From Hymenopellis radicata (lineage: Eukaryota > Basidiomycota > Agaricomycetes > Agaricales > Physalacriaceae): 53,990 nucleotides of DNA. This document shows, one piece after another, positions 19,675 to 30,869 of the stretch. The stretch is from NCBI GenBank assembly GCA_015501595.1, contig JADNRX010000362.1, positions 1 to 53,990 of the forward strand. Direction: 5' to 3'. Below the pieces are notes generated by a model. The model saw only the letters and a list, made by a program, of their open reading frames with translations. It had not been told where the DNA came from and ran no database searches. A program made the position numbers and the translations under genes. Positions within the stretch are counted from its first letter, which is position 1, and the number at the start of each line of letters is the position of its first letter.

Positions 19675-20646
19675 CTGTAGTATTACTACCATAGGTTCAC
19701 ATCACAGGTCACGAGGCCTCATGATGCGAACCTAATTGTAGTTGGTCACTAGGTCGCAAGGCTCTGTGAACATGTCTAAAATCAGTCACAAATCTAACTT
19801 GATCTAAATTTTGCTTCTTCGGCCCAATTTTAGTAGTTTTTTCTTCTATTTTGCTCTATTTAAGATGAAAATTGTCTACTGTCCCTGAGCCGGATCTCGG
19901 GCATTCCACCGAATTCGGCAATAAATTTGGGGATTACTCCCCTCACACTTGCACGAGAGCTTCAATTTTTATTATAGTATAGAGATGTATATCTACTTGT
20001 TCTAATGCATCTAATTTTTATGCTGTCTGCCATCGTGAAAGGACTCGTAGAACCAGTTTGATCGGATCATCAGTTTTTGGCTGATTGTGCCCCTACCCGG
20101 TTATGGCCTTGTCGTTGCAGCTCTGTCTAGATTTATCAGCTGCGATGAGCTCATATGGCAAGATGAACATATAATCTTTCTGACCATGCAAAAAATTGGA
20201 TGTAGACACGTACCTTTGAGCTTTGCGAAGGCATCAAAAGGACAGTGTTCCGAAAATAAGGTTTTCTGATATTTCTGCCATCATTTTCTGAATCTGTCGC
20301 TGGTACTTGCAGTTATGCTGGAGCTACCCGTGAATCATGTCAACTTGGTAGAACTACATCCTAGCTACATGACTGAAGCAGTTTGAATGTGTATCTCTCA
20401 GCTACAGTTGAGAAATGGAGCAATAACCGAGTTCGGGGGCACGCCCGGATAGGGGCTCAGGGACAGTATTTCTGCTGTTTATATCTACTTTATAGGTAAA
20501 ATTAAGCTAAAAAAGCAGAAAGTTAAAAATCCCAATGAACATAATTTTTTTTAGGTCACACACTTTTGGCCACAATGAACATGCCACTTAACATGTTCAT
20601 GAGGTCACAGGTCACATCCTGTGAACCTATGGTCGAAATACTACAG
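19675..20646. mobile_element. TA-flanked CTGT-ended element (M3) containing a nested relative
   Basis: Arms CTGTAGTATTACTACCATAG and CTGTAGTATTTCGACCATAG (reverse complement of the right end) match over 27 bp with two mismatches. TA flanks at 19,673-19,674 and 20,647-20,648. Total 972 bp, of which 588 bp is M4; without it the element would be about 380 bp. No coding capacity. Confidence 0.8.
19879..20466. mobile_element. TA-flanked CTGT-ended element (M4), nested in M3
   Basis: Both ends begin CTGTCCCTGAGCC (perfect 13 bp), with further pairing around CGGGC and CCGAA/TTCGG. TA at 19,877-19,878 and 20,467-20,468. 588 bp, without a recognisable gene. Confidence 0.75.
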
Positions 20647-20840
20647 TATATGCTTCGATGACCGCTGAGTCGTCGAGATGTACTTGAAAGAACATGGAGG
20701 AGTCTCGGGGCACTACACGCTTACTTTGGACGTCTCTCCTATGCCCCCACTAAAATAACGCGTCGGCCACAACGCGCACACGGTACGATTATGAGTGGTC
20801 AAATTGAATACACATTTATTCCTCTGAAGCCCCGTACAAG

Positions 20841-21966
20841 TAGTGAGTAGCGCGGGTGTCCCGAGGGTATTTCGGTTGGGACCCCTACCCGTACCCTCGA
20901 CTTACCCGGTCCCGCGGTGCGGGTGCGGGTCACCCGCGCAGATTGTCTCGGGTTGTCACTGTTCGTGCACGCCGACGACCCCCCGGCAATGGCAGGGGGG
21001 CTATCGACGGGCACGATGTACATAGTCAATGCCCACCCTGTTGTTGAACAACAGGGAAGGGACACAACATAGGTACTGGGCGGCGGCGGGGGGGGGAGAG
21101 GGGAAGAGGGCAGAAAATACGTCTGGTGGGGGAGTATGAACGGGATTATGGTAAGAGGAGAGACGGCGTGACGGCAATGACGACGATGTGGCGTTGGTGC
21201 TGCAGGTGCCCAAAGATGAGCTACAATGCATAAATTAGAATATAAAGAACGCACCGGTTGAGCTAAGACGCGTCCCCGACGCCCTCCAGCCCGGATTCCA
21301 ACGCCTCGATGAGCTGCAGCGGTCGGCACTGATATCCAACTGAACGGCGGTCCAGGCAGCGGTTGGCGCTGAGCCAAGTCCACAGTCCACGCACGAGAAA
21401 ATGATCCAGTAGTACTGCTGCCTCGCTTGTGAGGGCTTACACGCTCCCGAATCCTTGTTGAATTGGTGTCGTCGCGAAGACGAACACCAGAACGCGCCCC
21501 GGAATGTATCCGTGGGCGCAGCGGCCGGCACACAGCCAAACAGCGCCATGAGAGGGAAGGAGAACATAAAAGATAAGTCAGAGAAGCCCAGAAATTTTTC
21601 TGGGGCCGACGAGCACGACAGTGAGGTCGTGCTGTGGTGGTAAGAGCCAAGGAGATGCGATCTGAGGTGATCGATCGTTATCCGGCAGTTGCCGGAACGT
21701 TCGGCCACCTCGGCGATCGAGGAAATTCGTTCGCGACGTCGTTATGGCGTGACGATGAGCTCGTTGGGGCTCAAATAAAATAGGATAATTTACATAAAAA
21801 TATATACTATTCTTATTCTTATGACATGTAATCCAACTGGACCACGGAACGGGTAAGAAAGGGTGACGCGGGTCACAGCGGGTGCTCGGACCGAGACCCC
21901 TACCCGGACCCTGACACACCCGCATCCGTGACCCGGACCGGGTGCTCCGACCCGGGCTATTCACTA
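20841..21966. mobile_element. hAT-like non-autonomous element, copy 2
   Basis: 1,126 bp with the same termini as copy 1 (TAGTGAGTAGCGCGGGT; reverse complement of the right end TAGTGAATAGCCCGGGT). Flanked by a perfect 8-bp target duplication CGTACAAG (20,833-20,840 and 21,967-21,974). A GGCAATGGCA core flanked by inverted C- and G-runs near 20,980-21,000 corresponds to a similar structure in copy 1 near 4,650. The long open frame on the minus strand has no transposase motif. The perfect duplication indicates a younger or undisturbed insertion. Confidence 0.85.
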
Positions 21967-22175
21967 CGTACAAGAAAGGTGTCTGGATTGTGGCGGGACG
22001 CGCTCTGTCCACACGTGACGGCGAATCATCCCACTCCTAAATTCCGTTTCACTCTGTCTACAGCACAATACTCAATATCTCTTGCAGGCCCACAAATCCT
22101 GAACTTAGAGATATGTGGTCTGATCCTCTCTGGATGGACTGAATGATTGCAGCTAGTCACGGACCGACGACGCCC

Positions 22176-22293
22176 CCAGGTAACCTCTGTCTTCACTATG
22201 AGCAAGCGTTGATATAGTAGTTGTAGAGTAGTAGTACTTGTAAGTAGTGTAGTATATCAACACTTGCTCATAGGGTAGGCATAGGTTACCTGG
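22176..22293. repeat. 118-bp foldback element
   Basis: CCAGGTAACCT at the left edge pairs with AGGTTACCTGG at the right. Further in, CTATGAGCAAG-N-GTTGATATA pairs with TATATCAA-N-CTTGCTCATAG. An unpaired bulge of about 9 nt separates the two stems, and the loop is about 35 nt of TAGTAG-like sequence. It could be a foldback MITE or a hairpin RNA source. No flanking duplication was recognised. Confidence 0.6.
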
Positions 22294-22696
22294 CTAGCCC
22301 TCCTCTCCCGTGGTCAGTTGAGCAACTCGAGCATGGCCAGCTATCTAGAGTTTCCTGACGGGCGTGTAGGACTGACTGAGGCTCTACACTCGACTGCTGT
22401 AAAAGTTCAGTTCATTAACGGGACAGGACAGAACCATTTGTTTTGAACTCGTGAGTCGTCAGAGGCTCATGTTGACTTGTAATCCTTTCCCTCAGTATTC
22501 ATGCAGGCCAAACTTTATAATATTCTGAATTGTACAAATCCAGACTGTTCTCGTTTGGATGTATGAGACTTAAGGACGGCCCCAAACGCAAGAAGTTAGG
22601 CCTCGAGGCGCTGTACAAGACATACTTGAGAGAACATTGCATACATTAAAAGCAGTGACAATGTCTGTTTCTAAAATGGTCCATCTAGTCGCCAGC
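22294..22696. other. intergenic, no gene seen
   Basis: This is sequence between the foldback element and the 3' end of PUT1. It has only short frames without motifs. Confidence 0.45.
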
Positions 22697-24675
22697 CTAT
22701 CCAAACAACAACTTCTTTATCTCAGCCCCGGCCCTTCTTCGCTCCTCCGCCGCCGCCCGCTACCCAGTACTGACTTGTTCTCTATGGCACGTCGTCCAGA
22801 TACGGCATCACCTACGGGTTGTTGTCAGATAAGATTGTATGTATGTAGAATTGCGTCCTACCTCTGATAGAGCGCCATAAGGCACATATCTAAAATCACC
22901 GTGTTAGTCGTTTTCGCAGATTGACAGACGTCGTGCCGGCACGAACTTGATAATCATCGGCGCATTGGACCGCGTATGTTTCACCAGGTAGTCGGTCAGC
23001 GCGTCGCTCATACCGTAGAGCTGCCCAAACGTCAATCGCTCCGTCACTTCATCACCCAGCTGCACGACCAAATCACTTTCTGGCCCTCCTCCAACACTCT
23101 TCCCCAACCCCGTCGCGACGAGCTCCTTCAAAATCGACTTTGAACTCGTCCAATTATGCGTTCCGAATAATACGCCGAGTCTCTGTGGGCCTTTGCCTTT
23201 CGCGCGTGCGATGTCCTCCTTAATTTTCCCGACAAGAACCTTCGCGCACTCGTTGTAGGACCTATCCGTATCCTCTTTCTTCAGCCATACCGGGGGCAAC
23301 TCGTCTGGAGAGATCGAAATAGACGTGGGGCGTCCGCGGTGTGCGGCAATCTCGTGCGGATGGTAAGCGCCACGAACAAGCTTGACGCCTAGCGCGTACC
23401 CGCCGGCTTCGGCCTCTGCGAAAGATTGCACTAGGTCAATCGGAGTACTGAAACAGGAAATTAGTATCGGCATTGGATGAAGGGATCGAAAGAATGCTCA
23501 CCGACGAAGGTATGCTTGGTATGTACCGTATATGAGAGGTTGAACAGAGCCTTGCCCATCGAGCTTGTTGAATTCGCGCATAAGAGAGTTTTGGAAGGCG
23601 TCGATCGCGGGCTGATACCAACTAAACACGGCACTATCGAGACCACATTCACAGTGCAGATCAACAAGCATACCTATACTCAGCATCGATAATGACCCTA
23701 ACACCTCTTTCCTTTGCACGTCGGCAGATCTGAACTAGATCCCCATGGAGGTCACGGAGAGCCTCGACGTCTTCCGGTGGCATGATCTTTGCTGGTGTGG
23801 GTCCGTATAAAACGTCAAGATCCGTGCGCTGAGGAGATCCGGGAAAGGGTATAGGTGATTTCTTACGTGAGTCGATAATAGCCTGAGACAAATGCACTAG
23901 AGCTTTAGCATCAGGTAAAAGAGCAGTCTATCATGGCGTCAGCTTCACAGTCCTGCCGATAGAGGAGAATCTGACCATCTTAACAGCAACCCACGTCCGG
24001 CGCCCCACGGGCGCATTGCCCACGATACCATCCTCAAAGTCCGCCGCAATGTCGATGCAACGAATCATCTCGCCGACGGAGCGTTTGTATGTCGGTAGCC
24101 CTCCATTTCGAATAGCAGCCTGTTCCTGCGCCGCCGTCGCCTCATTCTCATCCACCTCGACCGAATAAGCAAACAACGCGCCAATGTTCATGGCCCTCAG
24201 TCCATTAAGCAGTGGAACAGTTTCATGCGCGGTGTCCCCACCTACGAACTAGATGTAATCGGTTCAGGTTCGGGGTAATGAAAAAGAAGGTCAAGCACAC
24301 CTGATTGAAGAAAGTTATTCGGACCAAAGCCTCCGTGACCTGTTTAACACCGGGTATGCTTGTGAGGACTGAGAGCAGCTTGGGCGAGTTGTCCACGAGT
24401 GTTTCCGATTGGCACATGGTGTACACGATGTACGTGCGAAGAAGGTCGCGTAGGCGGGATGCCTTGCTAGGTCCCGACGCCAACGCCTGATCGCCCGAGT
24501 CCGCTTGCACCGTCGACATCAGGAAGAGAGGCGATGATCCGACAGCGAGAGCAGCCGCCGCGAGCCCGACTCGTCGACGACGCGCAGGTGCGGATCCATT
24601 GTTGCTGAGGAATCTATGCCCGGATGGGCGTCCTTTAGGCGTTCTGAGGTGGCGCGCTAAGAGACGGAGAACCAT
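22697..24675 (-). CDS. PUT1: proline dehydrogenase, mitochondrial; C-terminus frame-broken
   Basis: The enzyme oxidises L-proline to pyrroline-5-carboxylate with FAD in mitochondria. It starts at 24,675 with an Arg-rich mitochondrial presequence (MVLRLLARHLRTPKGR). Recognisable parts in order: FVGGDTAHETVPLLNGLRA, DAEYSWYQPAIDAFQNSLM across a short intron, IYGTYQAYLRR, then GVKLVRGAYHPHEIAAHR (substrate-pocket KLVRGAY), LGVLFGTHN, and QLYGMSD. Introns of about 50 bp fit in phase. After MIIKF the homologous end (YVPYGALSE, VMPYL, RRAIENKSVLG) is still present to about 22,697, but not in one frame: a base is missing or two are extra at about 22,790-22,805, right at the conserved YLxRR, and another lesion lies at about 22,745-22,762. 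Read straight on, the product ends at 22,904 with VPARRLSICEND. The RR pair binds the substrate carboxylate in this family, so the enzyme is probably inactive unless the lesions are assembly errors. Confidence 0.85.
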
Positions 24676-24936
24676 GAAAGTGGAGGATAAGAAGAGGAGA
24701 TAGTCAGGATGAGACTCGAGGCGTGCGACGTTATGAGGGAAAATGGTTCCGGATCTTAGGCTCCTATTCCTGACGCGCAGATAAGATAAGGGAAAATGTA
24801 GATCGGTAAATGCTCGGACGTGGTCAGATAAGAGTATAACTCAATTCAGTTGACAAGTCCAACGTTGAGTGCCACCACTGCGGAAGAGCCAGAGAAAGTA
24901 TACATTGGTAAAGACTTACAATATATACACACATGG

Positions 24937-25987
24937 TCAAGCAACCGCAAATGTCTCGAGCATCCTTTCCACCAACGGCACGTAATTCTCTGAAGGGACA
25001 AGCATCAGCCTGCCTCGAGTGTCCAGACCAAATGATTCCTCGTTACGCGGCTCGGCAGGCGCAGAAAACGTGTAATCCGCAAAGTGTAGTGATGCCTATC
25101 GACAAATCAGCATCAACATCCACATCCACAAAAGACGACGAACTTGTTTTATAAGGTCGTCCTCAGGATGAAACGAATATATACCATCACTCGGTCTACT
25201 CGTCGGTGGCGCTTGTGGAGTCTTTGTCTTCTTGGACTTTTTCGACGATCGTGGTTTTACTTGGGTGGAGGACAGGTATGTCTCGTCAGCCTCAGTTAAG
25301 TGGTACGTCCGAGAGATGATCAGAAAGTGTGAGAAGTTGTAGGGCTCGTTCTGTGACTCGTTTAGCAACCGCTAACATCTTTGCAAGCAACATACCTGGT
25401 CAACCGCTTGCTTCATTTCCTCCGTCAACATACGGTACATTGGGGGGATAACTTGAACTGGCATATTTCGCAGACGCTCGCACAGAATGAATCCGACGTG
25501 TTTCTCAGTCTGCGAAAACAGGGCCTGCAGCGTTGTGTGAAATGCCGAATCCACCTTGGATTTCTCAAGACAGTACGCTGCCAGTGCCTTGATAAATGGA
25601 TTGTCCTAAGAAACGTCGATATCAACGAGCACAGTGAGCAGATATTGCGCACCTTATGCACATGCATATTGAGCACAGTCAGAATTGCATATGGATCACT
25701 ATCTTTATCGTCCAGTTTTATCGTAGTTCCCATCTTAGCCTGGCTTAGAACAAGTTCAGCCAGCTCGTGCGGATTCATGCCTTCCGCATCGCGTTGGAAC
25801 AACTGTAAGGCCAACTTTTTCAAGCCTTGGTAGTCGACATTTGGATTGAGATCGAAAAAGTCGAAAGTAACATCAACAAAACTCTACTAAGTGCTTTGTT
25901 GAGTAAATAATAAAACGCAGTGTACAAAAGCCTTACAACATCAGAATCGCTGTCAGCGTCGTCCTGGTCTGTCTTCCGTTTCGACAT
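24937..25987 (-). CDS. BCP1: BCP1/BCCIP family nuclear protein
   Basis: It starts at 25,987 (MSKRKTDQDDADSDSD, acidic and basic N-terminus) and continues DVTFDFFDLNPNVDYQGLKK, LALQLFQRDAEGMNPHELAE, IKLDDKDSDPYAILTVLN, HVGFILCERLRNMPVQVIPP, NEPYNFSHFLIISRTY, YSFHPEDDLI and FGLDTRGRLMLVP, ending at 24,937. This is the full BCCIP fold order. Five exons join in phase across introns of about 50 bp. In yeast Bcp1 chaperones ribosomal protein Rpl23 and aids nuclear export of Mss4; here that role is by homology. It shares a 135-bp upstream region with the divergent AT-hook gene. Confidence 0.92.
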
Positions 25988-26017
25988 GGTAAGGAGAAAA
26001 GCAAAAATAATTAGAGC

Positions 26018-26028
26018 TAGGGTTAGGG
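26018..26028. promoter_or_regulatory. telo-box-like site in the BCP1 / AT-hook bidirectional promoter
   Basis: TAGGGTTAGGG, nearly two telomere repeats, lies 31 bp upstream of the BCP1 ATG and 95 bp upstream of the divergent gene. TTAGGG-type boxes bound by Tbf1-like factors control ribosome-biogenesis genes in several fungi. The function here is inferred. Confidence 0.4.
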
Positions 26029-26122
26029 CTTGTCTCGTCTAGATTGGGAACAAGTCTCAGGGCCACGTGAGGAGCGTGTTGACTGTCTCCTTTGTGTCGC
26101 CAACTTTCGATCGTGAACAACC

Positions 26123-27201
26123 ATGGCTCGTAGTACGCGCTCTACCCACCTTCCCATTGAGGCCTCACCAGAAATGGAAACAGAAGCTCTCCAGAATAGC
26201 ACCAACGCCCGCCCGAAACGAAGGGGCCGGCCACCGAAAGGCGCACTCGCCGCGAAATTAAAGGCGAGAGCTAAAGCCGCGAGTCCTTTGCCTCCATCTT
26301 CTCCGACCGCTTCCTCCAATTGGGCAGAGCCTGACTCCATCCCCATTGCGACATCCGATGACCCACCGCTCCCCACATTCGAGCCGCCTTTCCTGGACGA
26401 ACAAGCGATGCTCAGACAAGATTTCGAGTCGTGTGCAGGCAGCGACGACGCCCCGGTGGGCCCAGACGCGGATATATCAACGGCCAGCGACCCTTTCGGG
26501 TTCTTTCGTGTGGAACGGACTCTAAAGCGTGACAGAGGCACCAGCGATGTGCCTGCATACCCTACACCCGAGGCGGACGGCGGCTCACTTTCCACCCCGT
26601 CGACGCCACGACGGCGTCGTTCGTCCTCCAGAGGGGGAGGCGCCGCCTCACGTAATCAGTTTTCCATGCCAAGCAGCCCTTCCCCCATTAAACCATCTCA
26701 TCGGCGGAAGCCTACCGATCCTGAATCGGAATCCTCTGATCGTTCTCCAGAAAGGCAGACATCGCCTGATGGACTTGTGGAGTCTGACGCGGAGCACGAC
26801 AGTCCGCCACCAAAGGCGCAGGCAAAGGGCAAACAGAGGGCTGCGAAGCGCAGCTTAAACACGGAGCAGATTCAGAAAGAGTGGGAAGCTGTGTTACCCA
26901 AGCGCACGCGCGGGACACGAAAGCAGAAGGCAACCGTCGAGTCGGAAAGCGAAGATGAAGAAGAGGCCCCGACTCGGAAGAAGGCGCGAAGAAAGGCGAA
27001 CACGAAGACACAAAGGGCTAAAAAGCGTGACAAGGACGACGTCGATACCGAAACTGACGAGGTGCGCTAAACATTTAGATCTAGCCATTCCCTTATTAAC
27101 CGTCCGAACAGAAATTCGTCAAAGAACGTGAAGACCGTATTGCCTTCTTCAAGAAGCTTCAGGCGTACGAGATATCGAAAGAGAATGTGTTTATCGTCTA
27201 A
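26123..27201 (+). CDS. AT-hook nuclear protein, unidentified
   Basis: About 343 residues. An AT-hook (KRRGRPPKG) lies at about residues 32-40. A Ser/Pro/Arg-rich, largely disordered middle with several SP/TP sites follows (STPSTPRRRRSSS), then an acidic and Lys/Arg-rich segment (ESESEDEEEAPTRKKARRK). After a 50-bp intron (GTGCGC...AACAG, about 27,061-27,110) a short conserved-looking helix KFVKEREDRIAFFKKL leads to the end ENVFIV. AT-hooks bind the minor groove of AT-rich DNA, so a chromatin role is likely. I do not recognise a specific orthologue. It is divergently transcribed from BCP1. Confidence 0.75.
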
Positions 27202-27333
27202 GGTATGCATTCTATTCAGTGGTGGGGGGTATCTTGGCTAAGTAACACGACTCAGACTGTAGGTATACTTTTGGACATCCGGGCATGAGGCATCTAAAGG
27301 TCATGTAAACTGTATCCTCATCAATAATCATGA

Positions 27334-27978
27334 TCATCTTGGAGTATGCTCGCGTGAGCGCCCTCGCTCAAACTCCGCCACCTTCGCCCGATGCGTCTTG
27401 AAAAACTCTGTCGTCTTCGAGCTGTCCACGTACTCCTTCATGAAGATGATGCGTGGCCCCCAATCGCCGGGTGCGAATTTAACGGTGGTCATGTATTCGT
27501 TGTTGTATACGACGCCCATTGTTGAGACGCCGTGAGCCAGTGCCTGCCGACCATCAGCAAAGTCGCGTACTCCACGTGTGAACGAACCGTACATGAAAGA
27601 CAATGGTGTCCTCTTCGCTCGACTCAATCACATCGAGAAGCGTTATCTACCGCAAGGTCAGAACACGGTCATATAGCGCTGATGTGACGCACGCTCCTGG
27701 CTGTCGCTGCGTCAAAGCTGTGAACTCACAGTGAACGTTGTCATCATAGAGGTCAACGCCTCCAGATACTCTCCGTATTGTTTCTTGGTCAGCACAGGGC
27801 GCCCCAAAGACATGGGCAGATACCGATGCTCTAGCTCGGTGTGAAAGAAGCGCAGCACATTGCTAAGGTCGAGCTTGTTTCGCGCGTTCACATACGCGAG
27901 CAGGACCTTCAAGTTCTGCGACGGCGCCGGGGGCGGTGTCCACGACAGAATCGATGGGAAGGAAGCGTTGGCCGCCAT
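27334..27978 (-). CDS. NTF2-like (SnoaL-type) small protein
   Basis: About 160 residues in three exons. Exon 1 starts MAANASFPSILSWTPPPAPS, with RFFHTELEHRYLPMSLG and LTKKQYGEYLE. Exon 2 gives TLLDVIESSEEDTIVFH. Exon 3 gives VVYNNEYMTTVKFAPGD and IIFMKEYVDSSKTTEFFKTH. Introns lie at about 27,646-27,728 and 27,553-27,599. The pattern of an N-terminal helix, central strands and the final F-(K/E)-EYVDS strand fits the NTF2-like fold used by many fungal SnoaL-type proteins. The ligand or enzyme activity is unknown. No lesion seen. Confidence 0.75.
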
Positions 27979-28916
27979 GAGTTGGACAGCGCTTGGGGGG
28001 GAAGGATGATGTTGAGAAGAAGACCTCTACGCTTCCAACGCTACATATGTAACCGACATAACCCCATATGTTCATGAGAAACCTTCCAAGTGGAAGACGG
28101 TCAGAAGCCCTGAGCTAGGGCACGCCCAGATAGTACGCACGTCATTCGTTATGTGTGATCTCAGTTGAGTGTTTAGAAGTTCGCGGTGGGAGACATCTTG
28201 CCCTCGGGCAGTTTTCTGATCATTCCATCGGATCAGTCATCGAACGCTGCTTCCCCAACACAGTGCACAAGACGAATATCTGGAGAACGCCCTGATCGTG
28301 GGGCTCATAGGACGCTAAGACTCGTTCTGCAATTTGGGATGCCGCGAATTTCGAAATTCGTGTACCTTTCATTAGCTCCCAGCGATCCTATTTTTGCTTC
28401 CGAAATCCACGTACCCTAGCCAATCGTGTACCTTTGGCTCGACGACGACGATATTAGGCCTAGACCAGAGACTATGACACCGCCTCTCTGAGAGAGAGAC
28501 AAGCGCTCATCGAGATGTATGTCAGAATGCGACCCTTTCTCTATGATGTCCTGCATCACCTCTTTGAGACGTAAAAGTTGGAGTCTGCCTATCAGCGCAT
28601 CTTTGTGCGAGGTGTCGCATCGTTGATCGTTCGGGCACAGCTGTGGGGTGCCAAACCTTGGGGTAGCTAGGGATGACTGTAGATCGTTGAGCGCACTAGA
28701 AGACGCGGTCCACGGGTAGGAGATCTCGGGGGCTATGAGTACTTTCAGCATCGCAAGATTGAAACCCAGCCTAGATCCCCTACCGAGCCACAGGGCGCCA
28801 TATATACCTTGTCAATTGGTGCGCGGATCCATCACGACAGAATGCCTTCACCTAAGTTAGATCTCTCGTAAGACCCCTCACTCGATCTAGACGCGTAAGG
28901 CATGGCGTTAGAACTA
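27979..28916. other. intergenic; one weak 111-residue frame
   Basis: A minus-strand frame at 28,416-28,751 (MLKVLIAPEISYPWTASSS) has no recognisable motif and may not be a gene. Otherwise nothing is seen up to the target duplication of the 10-kb transposon. Confidence 0.35.
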
Positions 28917-28926
28917 CATCGGAGTT
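28917..28926. repeat. left target-site duplication of the 10-kb transposon
   Basis: CATCGGAGTT, identical to 39,024-39,033. Bases on either side differ, so the match is exactly 10 bp. Confidence 0.75.
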
Positions 28927-28934
28927 GAGTCATA

Positions 28935-28963
28935 GGTCGATTACGACCACTGAGATCCAGGGA
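28935..28963 (+). repeat. left terminal inverted repeat of the 10-kb transposon
   Basis: GGTCGATTACGACCAC, TG, AGATCCAGGGA. The first 14 bases are themselves nearly palindromic (GGTCG-ATTA-CGACC), a possible transposase-binding site. Confidence 0.8.
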
Positions 28964-29488
28964 AGAAACCCTGATGACGCAAAGGAGCCGTTATCATACC
29001 CGTTGCCCGTTATCTAGCCATAACGCGGAACAATAAATATTGTTATCACACTGTCACAGTCTTTTATTTGTTTTGTAGTGCAGTTCCGCTTTTAGGCATA
29101 GACCTTCGTGCCCTTTTGAGATTCCCGCCATCCCGCTCATGTACCTGTTTGGTAGCCTAGCATTACTACCTCCTTAATATTGGTTGCTTTGGTAGAGTGT
29201 TCCTGCCCCTTCTCACTCGTTCCCGCTCATTCTAGACTCCTTGTATCCCTGCTTAAATTTTTTTTTTACTGAGGTGGGTTGCTCGCCGTTGAGGCGCTAA
29301 TCCCCAGTTAGAACATTGTATCACTTTAGCTCCTTCGGCTCCCTTCTGTTGGGTAAGAAATCGGTGCCCTCTCTTTGTTGCTAAGGCGGAGATGGACTTG
29401 AAGAAAAAAAACTTAAGCTGGCTCTACTCTCTTAAATAGGAACACTCTGGCGTTTTCATCTCTATCCTCCTCCTCCTCCTTCTCCATT

Positions 29489-30803
29489 ATGCCTACTCTT
29501 GCCAACGTCTCCAGCAATAATGTCACTCCTGTGCGCCGCCGCTTTTTGACACCCTCTTCAGTCACCCCAACGCGCCGCCTCCCGACACGCCGCCCTGCCA
29601 TTGTGGCAAACGCTAATGCCTATCTGGCTGATGCCATGGCGCGCACAGCTGGCGAGGACTTCCCTCCCATCTATATTGCAAGAGATTTCGATGAAGACGG
29701 TGACATTCGTGTGCCACTTAGGCCATATATCAGAGGTGTACGCGACTATGCCTTGCGTAGCTGGATTACCAAGCCTGTTGGGTTTACCCAAGGGCGAATA
29801 GGCTCTTTAGAGCTAGTTCCTTGGTGTGTACTTCTACTGTATTGGCAGAATCTATTGCTGACCTTCTGCTAGGCCTATGGAGAACTATGAGCGGATCCTT
29901 CCTTCTGAGCTCACCAACTACAGGCGGACACACAACTTCAATATTAACTGCTTCTGCACGGATGCCAGAACAGGACAACCTCAGGACGCCGTTTTCCGTG
30001 TATGTCTCAACTATCAAGCAGGCCAATTTGTTGCTATTTGCGCCAATGGGAGCTCTGGGTGCAAGTTTTTTGGTATGCAGTCTATGTTTTTCCTTTGAAG
30101 TAAGCTTACAAGAACCTTGTAGCACCGCTTGAGAAGGCCTTCACATACTTCGGAACACCGTTAAGGGGATATCCATTGCGCGGTATGTGTAGTCATCTAT
30201 CATATAAAGATCCTTCTCTTATGCCATGAGCTAGACACCCCTCTTCCCAGCCACGACTTTGTTGAGGCTATCAGGTCTGAACTAGCTGAAGAGGCTGAAG
30301 TTCGAGCTCAACTCATTGGGCCTGGGCCACTGCCAGAGCTTCCCCACCGCCGGCACCAGCGCCAGCAGCGCCCCCAACCTTCAGCAAGCAATGCTGATCA
30401 AAGCTATCCCCTACTACGTGCTCGAGCCTTAGGTTCAGGCAATAGGCGCGCGTCAGCACCTTCTGCTGCTCAAACTGCTCCCTCGGCTAGTACTGGACCA
30501 GTACGAACTGGTAAGTTTTGCATATTGATTGTAGATCATCCTCTCATGCCAGTTTTAGCACGAGTCATCAGACGCAGCTCTCCATTCTCTCAGCTGGAGC
30601 GCATTCAGCCCAACAACTATCGTGAGAATAGAGACTGTATATCTATGTTCTTTGAACTCGACCAACATGGAACAGGTGGTATCTCTTCCATTGAGTTTAA
30701 ACGTCATATCGTAGTCTGTACTGCTTGTGGCAACTTCATGACACGGCACGCTCAAGGCTCTCATCTTTGTTCGGGGGCAGAGGTCATAGAAATCTCAGAC
30801 TAG
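29489..30803 (+). CDS. transposon accessory protein with a Cys/His cluster, unidentified
   Basis: Five exons join in phase into about 340 residues. The N-terminus is basic (TPTRRLPTRRPAIVANANAY), then FPPIYIARDFDEDGDIRVPL and a globular part NINCFCTDARTGQPQDAVFR with GQFVAICANGSSGCKFF. A Gln/Arg/Pro-rich linker follows (RRHQRQQRPQ). The last exon ends in a C-x2-C...H...H-x-C cluster (CTACGNFMTRHAQGSHLC) that may bind zinc, and a terminal EVIEISD resembling a SUMO-interaction motif. The stop at 30,803 is only 67 bp from the stop of the convergent dioxygenase gene. No family is recognised. It probably serves the transposon, for example in DNA binding; that is inference. Confidence 0.6.
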
Positions 30804-30869
30804 TTAACTTTCATTTTGCTAACTCATACTTTCGATAACTACTCTACCTACCAAACTAGTAATTTCTAT

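Noticed and set aside
20799..21650. A 283-residue minus-strand frame across hAT copy 2 as a transposase
   Set aside because: Low-complexity Ser/Pro/Arg sequence without the hAT dimerisation or DDE motifs; it also runs past the element end.
30523..30803. A separate 92-residue gene
   Set aside because: It is the last exon of the 29,489-30,803 gene, joined through a GTAAGT...TTTTAG intron.
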